From: Albula goreensis
Taxonomy: Eukaryota; Chordata; Actinopteri; Albuliformes; Albulidae
Direction: 5' to 3'
Length of the DNA: 64,000 bases
NCBI GenBank assembly: GCA_022829145.1
Contig: CM040751.1
Location: 4,963,364-5,027,363 of the forward strand
The notes under the pieces are model-generated. The model was not told the DNA's origin. It saw nothing but the letters and a program-made list of their open reading frames with translations, and did not search any database. Shown one piece after another: positions 60,063 to 64,000 of the stretch. Both the position numbers and the translations under genes were made by a program. Position 1 is the first letter of the stretch. Every line of letters begins with the position of its first letter.

Positions 60063-61656
60063 TAGGAATATAATTGAAATGAGTTCTGAACAAGCATAAT
60101 TACATTAGTGATACATATATAGCTATGTCAGAGTATGGAGTTATATTTCATATGTACTTCCCTGACTCCTTCATAATCGTGTAGCCAGTCAGTGAAATAC
60201 CTCCTAAAACTAAGGCCCAAGTCTTGGTGATGGGGTGGAAAGACTTGACAGTATCAAGCTCAGAACATCTCAATCGTATCATTTTAATATATCACTCCAA
60301 ATGATCTGACAGAGACGCCCAATGATGTCAATCTCAATTCGAGTCACACACAAAACAAACATTTCATGCGCTGGCTGAAGAAAATGAGCATCAGAAGAAA
60401 AAAATGCTGCTTTCACTGAGAGGGCAATCCGTCTTTCTTTTTTTCCCGTTTGACAGAGTAGCCTGTCAGTAAACCATAAGAGCTGTGGAAAACTGTAACA
60501 GTGGGCTTCAGACCTCAATGGGGAGCAGTGCTTTGAGCTCCAGGGAAATGTGACAGTCAGGAATGGAAAAACTGAATACATCGATTTATTTATTTTTTTT
60601 GCCACCACAAACACACTTGACACACTTATTGCGGCCGTGCCTGAATGAAAATACACACGTGTTTAGTCTTAACAAGGGTTTACACAAGCACCAACTCCCT
60701 TGTTACATTTCGCCGCTTGCATAAATTATGACTTGATGGTGGTTGAGGGTGACGTGAGGCGTATGTAGGAGGGAACACATATTCTACGTTGACGTTTTGT
60801 GCCAATGTGTGGGTGTGAATTTATATGGTGGAGATGGGAAAATCAGCTTTCAAAAAAGAGTCACCAGATATCACATAAAAGATATGCAGATAAATAACCA
60901 AACGCTTTTGTTTTGTCTCTCTTTGTCATTATTCTCCTTTCTTCTCCTTACTCTCCTTGCATCTTCGTCCAGACCCACTTTAAGTGGCTTTGAGCTCAGT
61001 ACCTAAGCTTATGTTCGTAGAATTCTTTGACTCGGAGTTTCATCGCCTCTGTTTTGGAGAAGATATTTGTTTTCCATTAAAAGTAAAGTCAGTTTTCAAA
61101 CAGTTGTACGCTAATGGAAGTACAAATGGGGAAAAAAAAACATGGCCAGTTATTTGTTCAAGTATTCGTTGTACAACTAAAAGATAAAATGTTCATTCTA
61201 ATACGACATCAATAAAAGAAAACGGAAAACAAAAAAAAAAACATTTACAAGCTGAGTGATCACTGGGACTTCACTCCGTGTTCTGCATCATTACTGCAAT
61301 GTATGGGGTAAAGAAAAATGATTTAAAAAGACTTGCACAGAATCCACACCCATCTTCAATCTTTGTTCATTCGCTACCTCCGAATGCCTTTATGATAATT
61401 TGTTTGTAGATAGACGAAGTTTGTGAAGACTGCTCATATTTCAGAGGGCAAATCAGTTTCTACTTAGGACTCCTCGTCTTTGTAGAAAGGCATAACAAAT
61501 GACAACGTTGATGTAAAGGAAGCATTTTAACGACATAAGAGAATTGTTTGCTAAAAGTTCAATACGGACATTTAACTAAACATTGTTTTAGGATTTATGT
61601 AATTACTCGAATAGTTAAGGCAATTCGCTGAAGCTAATTTGCTGTATATAAATATA

Positions 61657-61945
61657 CAGCCATTCCTTGGTCCTAGAACCCATCCCCCATGGATACCAAA
61701 ATCTACAGATGCTCAAGTCCCTTATATAAAATGGCGTAGTATTTGAATATAACCTATGCACATCTTCCCTACTTTAAATAATCTCTAGATTACTTATAAT
61801 ACCCAATACAATTTAAACGATATGCAAGTAGTTGTTATACTGTATTATTTAGGGAATAATGACAAGAAAAAAAAGGTCTGTACATGTTTTTCAGGATCTT
61901 TGTGATCCGCGGATGTGGAACCCGCGGGTATGGAGGGGCTGACTG
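61657..61945. mobile_element. Tigger-type (Tc1/mariner) non-autonomous DNA transposon, MER2-like
   Basis: Flanked by TA on both sides (61655-61656 and 61946-61947), the target duplication of Tc1/mariner elements. The ends cagccattccttggt and, inverted, cagtcagcccctccat give related termini. The interior contains ggataccaaaatctacagat, gctcaagtcccttatataaa, atggcgtagtatttg, aatctctagattacttataa, gttgttatactgtattattt, agggaataatgacaagaaaa and ggtctgtacatgttttt, in the order of the mammalian MER2 family as I remember it. One end keeps gatccgcggatgtggaaccc gcggg. It appears about 55 bases shorter than MER2 near one end. No transposase frame. Divergence from my remembered consensus is perhaps 10-15% outside the gap. 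Confidence 0.8.
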
Positions 61946-61947
61946 TA

Positions 61948-62459
61948 TATACATAACTACAGCTTGGTTTGCAGAGCTCATTTCTGAAAAACATACCAGT
62001 GAGTGGTGCGTCACTTTGAAAACCCAAAGAGTAAACTGCCTGCAGAAGATGGCGAGGCATGGCCCGGGGTTGTTGACAGGCATGTTGCAAGTCATGGCTT
62101 TCCTTTGTTAACGGAACATTTCTGGATGAGGGAACTCCATTCATCTTCATTTTGCCACCCCCAGGGTTTGTGTTTGGCAATTTGGTTGCAATTCATTGCC
62201 TCAGACGGAAATTCGGAAGATAAAACAGGGTTACTTCTTAATTAGTGTTTTGTCTAACACGAGTGAGGCTTTGATATTGCACATTACAAACCTATGTCTC
62301 TTCACCACCGCCGTGTAAAATGGGCTAACAGATCTGTAGCTAGTGGCTTGACTGCCGAAACATGAATGCACCCCTCTAGATCATGGGCAGAATGCGGAAT
62401 CTCAGAACCAATATCAATTTATACTTCACTATAAAAAGGATTGGACTCATGTCTGCTTA
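61948..62459. other. Non-coding stretch; possible regulatory island 61990-62220
   Basis: Even-composition sequence with frames open on both strands and no domain. Nothing certain recognised. Confidence 0.45.
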
Positions 62460-62625
62460 TTTCAGTCCCTACCCCCGCGCTAATGTCTTTGTCTTGATCC
62501 GCTATTTCTGCATTATCGAGGCAGAGGGTTCTGGCTCGGCTTTTCCTTGCAGCGAAATCTCTTCGGGGATTCGTCTGTGATCCGACCGTTCTTCCTTTGC
62601 CAAAAGCTTTGACAGTTGAAAGCGG
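62460..62625. promoter_or_regulatory. Candidate conserved non-coding element
   Basis: CpG-bearing island (ctacccccgcgctaatgtc from 62468, ctcttcggggattcgtctg from 62560) ending in the MEIS/TGIF-type word tgacag at 62610-62615. Inferred from composition and motif. Confidence 0.3.
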
Positions 62626-63649
62626 TCCAGTAGAAAATGCATACATTTCATCCTTGACACACCATTGTATTCCAATAGACTGAGAACCAGAAAAAATTGT
62701 AAAAACAGTGCTCTGTTTACATCTTTGGTATGTCTGCTAATAAAAAAAGTAAACATCTTTTCCTCCATGTTGCAGTAGAGGATGGATAAGTGCCCTTCCA
62801 ACAATATAACTGGCTCAAAACACATCTGAATATGTTACGTCTGAAAGGTCTTTGAGTTACAACTCAGCGTTTTCGTGTGGGATGTTGTGTCAAAGCTTTG
62901 CATGATTTACTATTTTAACAGCCTTCCTGGATTTACAGGAGCCTTCTCAAAATAACAGTGCACTTTACAATTTGTCCCTTGACTAAATGAGGTATCTAAT
63001 ATGGCTTAGGAATGATCTCACAGCCGCTGCTTAATTGCAGTGGATGTTCATGAGTCATTCTCCCTCTTACCCGCTCTCTCTCTCTCAGCATAAAGAGCAA
63101 GCTTCAGTGCGCTTATCCCGTTAACAATTACTGTACCAAATTCTCCTCAGCTCCCAGCGACAAAGTGCAGAAATGTATATTGGAATCAAAGACCTGCCAA
63201 TATCTATATAAAGCTAAACAAAAAAAAGCACTTTTGAAGTAAAACAAAAGCCAAGTTTGATTTTCATGGAGTATTTTTTTCCTTAAAACTAATTTCTTAA
63301 ACTATGAATTTCAGACAGTTGAGTCATGCAATTAGTTTTATAGTTATTCAAGGAATTGTTCATGACGTCAATCACATAATACATTGTTGAATAATTAAGA
63401 ACCAAAAAAGCACTTGTGGTGTGTTTATCGTGATCTACAAAACTGTAAGTTCGGATGTAACATGTAACAGTGGCTTGTCCTTATTTATATAGTGTATATA
63501 CACATTCTTATTGCACGATATGAGTGTGGAAATGAGCTTTCAGCCGGAGAAAATTTACTCATTTTAATCGACTATGAGCAAGGAAATATTTTCTAGCTAA
63601 TAGTCAAATGTTGTATACCGTGGTTGTTGGTGCAGGTCTATGTGACAGA
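62626..63649. other. Non-coding stretch, nothing recognised
   Basis: AT-rich. A short (CT)n run lies near 63077. No repeat family seen. Confidence 0.5.
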
Positions 63650-63705
63650 TATAACTATAGAAATTGAATGCTGACATGTATCTCACATTCATTTCTATAG
63701 TTGTG
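63650..63705. ncRNA. miRNA-like hairpin (unproven)
   Basis: aactatagaaattgaatg (63653-63670) pairs with cattcatttctatagtt (63686-63702), leaving one bulged t and a 15-base loop. Three more pairs, two of them wobble, extend the stem to about 20 bp. Size and loop resemble a short pre-miRNA, but I recognise no known mature sequence and the lower stem is weak. It could equally be a MITE remnant. Confidence 0.25.
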
Positions 63706-64000
63706 GGGAAATACTTCGAATTAAACCTGTTGTCTATGCACATGGTTCCAGGACGATGCACTCCCTCGCATAAAAATCTATGTCTGAGCAGATATTCATG
63801 AGAATTTGTTCAGTTAAATTTATCATGTGACCAGCACATTTTTGCAAAAGCTAATGAACGATTTCTATGTTCCTTTATGAAACATAAAAATTATGATCGG
63901 TGTAGCTATGGCTAAGATACTACATATAGAGACATTTAATCTGTGCAAGTGCTGTTCTACTATATCCCACCTTGTTGGAAATGACATGGGTTTTGCTCTG
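63706..64000. other. Unassigned non-coding end of window
   Basis: Nothing recognised. Confidence 0.5.

Larger units (their letters stand above)
56815..61656. other. 4.8-kb non-coding stretch
   Basis: Holds G-rich motifs (57400 and 59521), a G run near 58679, a 17-base T tract near 58251, a (TAAAA)n patch and a palindrome, listed separately. Contains an RFX-like ggttaccatggaaatgg at 59487-59503. Frames up to 125 codons have no domain. Confidence 0.5.

Noticed and set aside
61641-61660. gctgtata-taaa-tatacagc hairpin at the left edge of the Tigger element
   Set aside because: Eight-base arms that overlap the element end and TA flank; most likely a by-product of the insertion site.
1-64000. 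Endogenous viral elements, LTR elements or LINE coding fragments
   Set aside because: No reverse transcriptase, integrase, capsid or envelope-like peptide and no paired long terminal repeats were seen.

Overview
The window is vertebrate nuclear DNA with no gene that I can support. It is AT-rich. Open frames are short: the longest is 178 codons, and none shows a recognisable protein domain or a chain of splice-bounded exons. The repeats point to a ray-finned fish. Three fragments are tRNA-derived SINEs of the kind common in teleosts, with tails related to GTAAGTCGCTCTGGATAAGA. One MITE beginning AGGGCTGCAACTAAC also belongs to a type widespread in teleosts. The SINE head at 7.7 kb resembles copies I associate with elopomorphs (eels, tarpon), but that is a weak guess. 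I see no tRNA, rRNA, CRISPR, viral or retroviral feature.

Layout. 0-10 kb: an old interspersed repeat (4.31 kb), a candidate regulatory block (4.64-4.97 kb), a diverged direct duplication (5.2 and 6.9 kb), a SINE (7.54 kb) and two palindromes. 10-24 kb: long T tracts, a two-unit minisatellite, a compound GT microsatellite, a hairpin-forming MITE-like repeat (17.9-18.1 kb), GC/CpG-richer blocks (11.2, 18.1, 19.8 kb), a second SINE (21.9 kb) and an odd A-B-A'-B' inverted structure next to a CTCF-like site (22.9-23.1 kb). 24-48 kb: mostly featureless, with candidate regulatory blocks at 27.1, 31.4, 34.0, 38.6, 43.7 and 47.6 kb, a minus-strand G-quadruplex motif (43.3 kb), microsatellites and a second CTCF-like site in opposite orientation (47.8 kb). 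48-64 kb: the MITE (48.1 kb), a third SINE (50.6 kb), three hairpins (51.4-52.2 kb), a mosaic tandem duplication (52.9-53.3 kb), a CpG-rich block (56.3-56.7 kb), 20-bp and 18-bp perfect palindromes, a Tigger-type DNA transposon (61.66-61.95 kb) and a miRNA-like hairpin (63.65 kb).

Interpretation. Few repeats, no coding capacity and many islands with homeodomain, SOX, TCF, MEIS or RFX-like words fit an intergenic or large-intron regulatory desert around a developmental gene. No conservation was computed, so every regulatory call rests on composition and motifs only. The most surprising item is the Tigger-type element. Along most of its length it reads like the mammalian MER2 family as I remember it, which would be unexpected in a fish.
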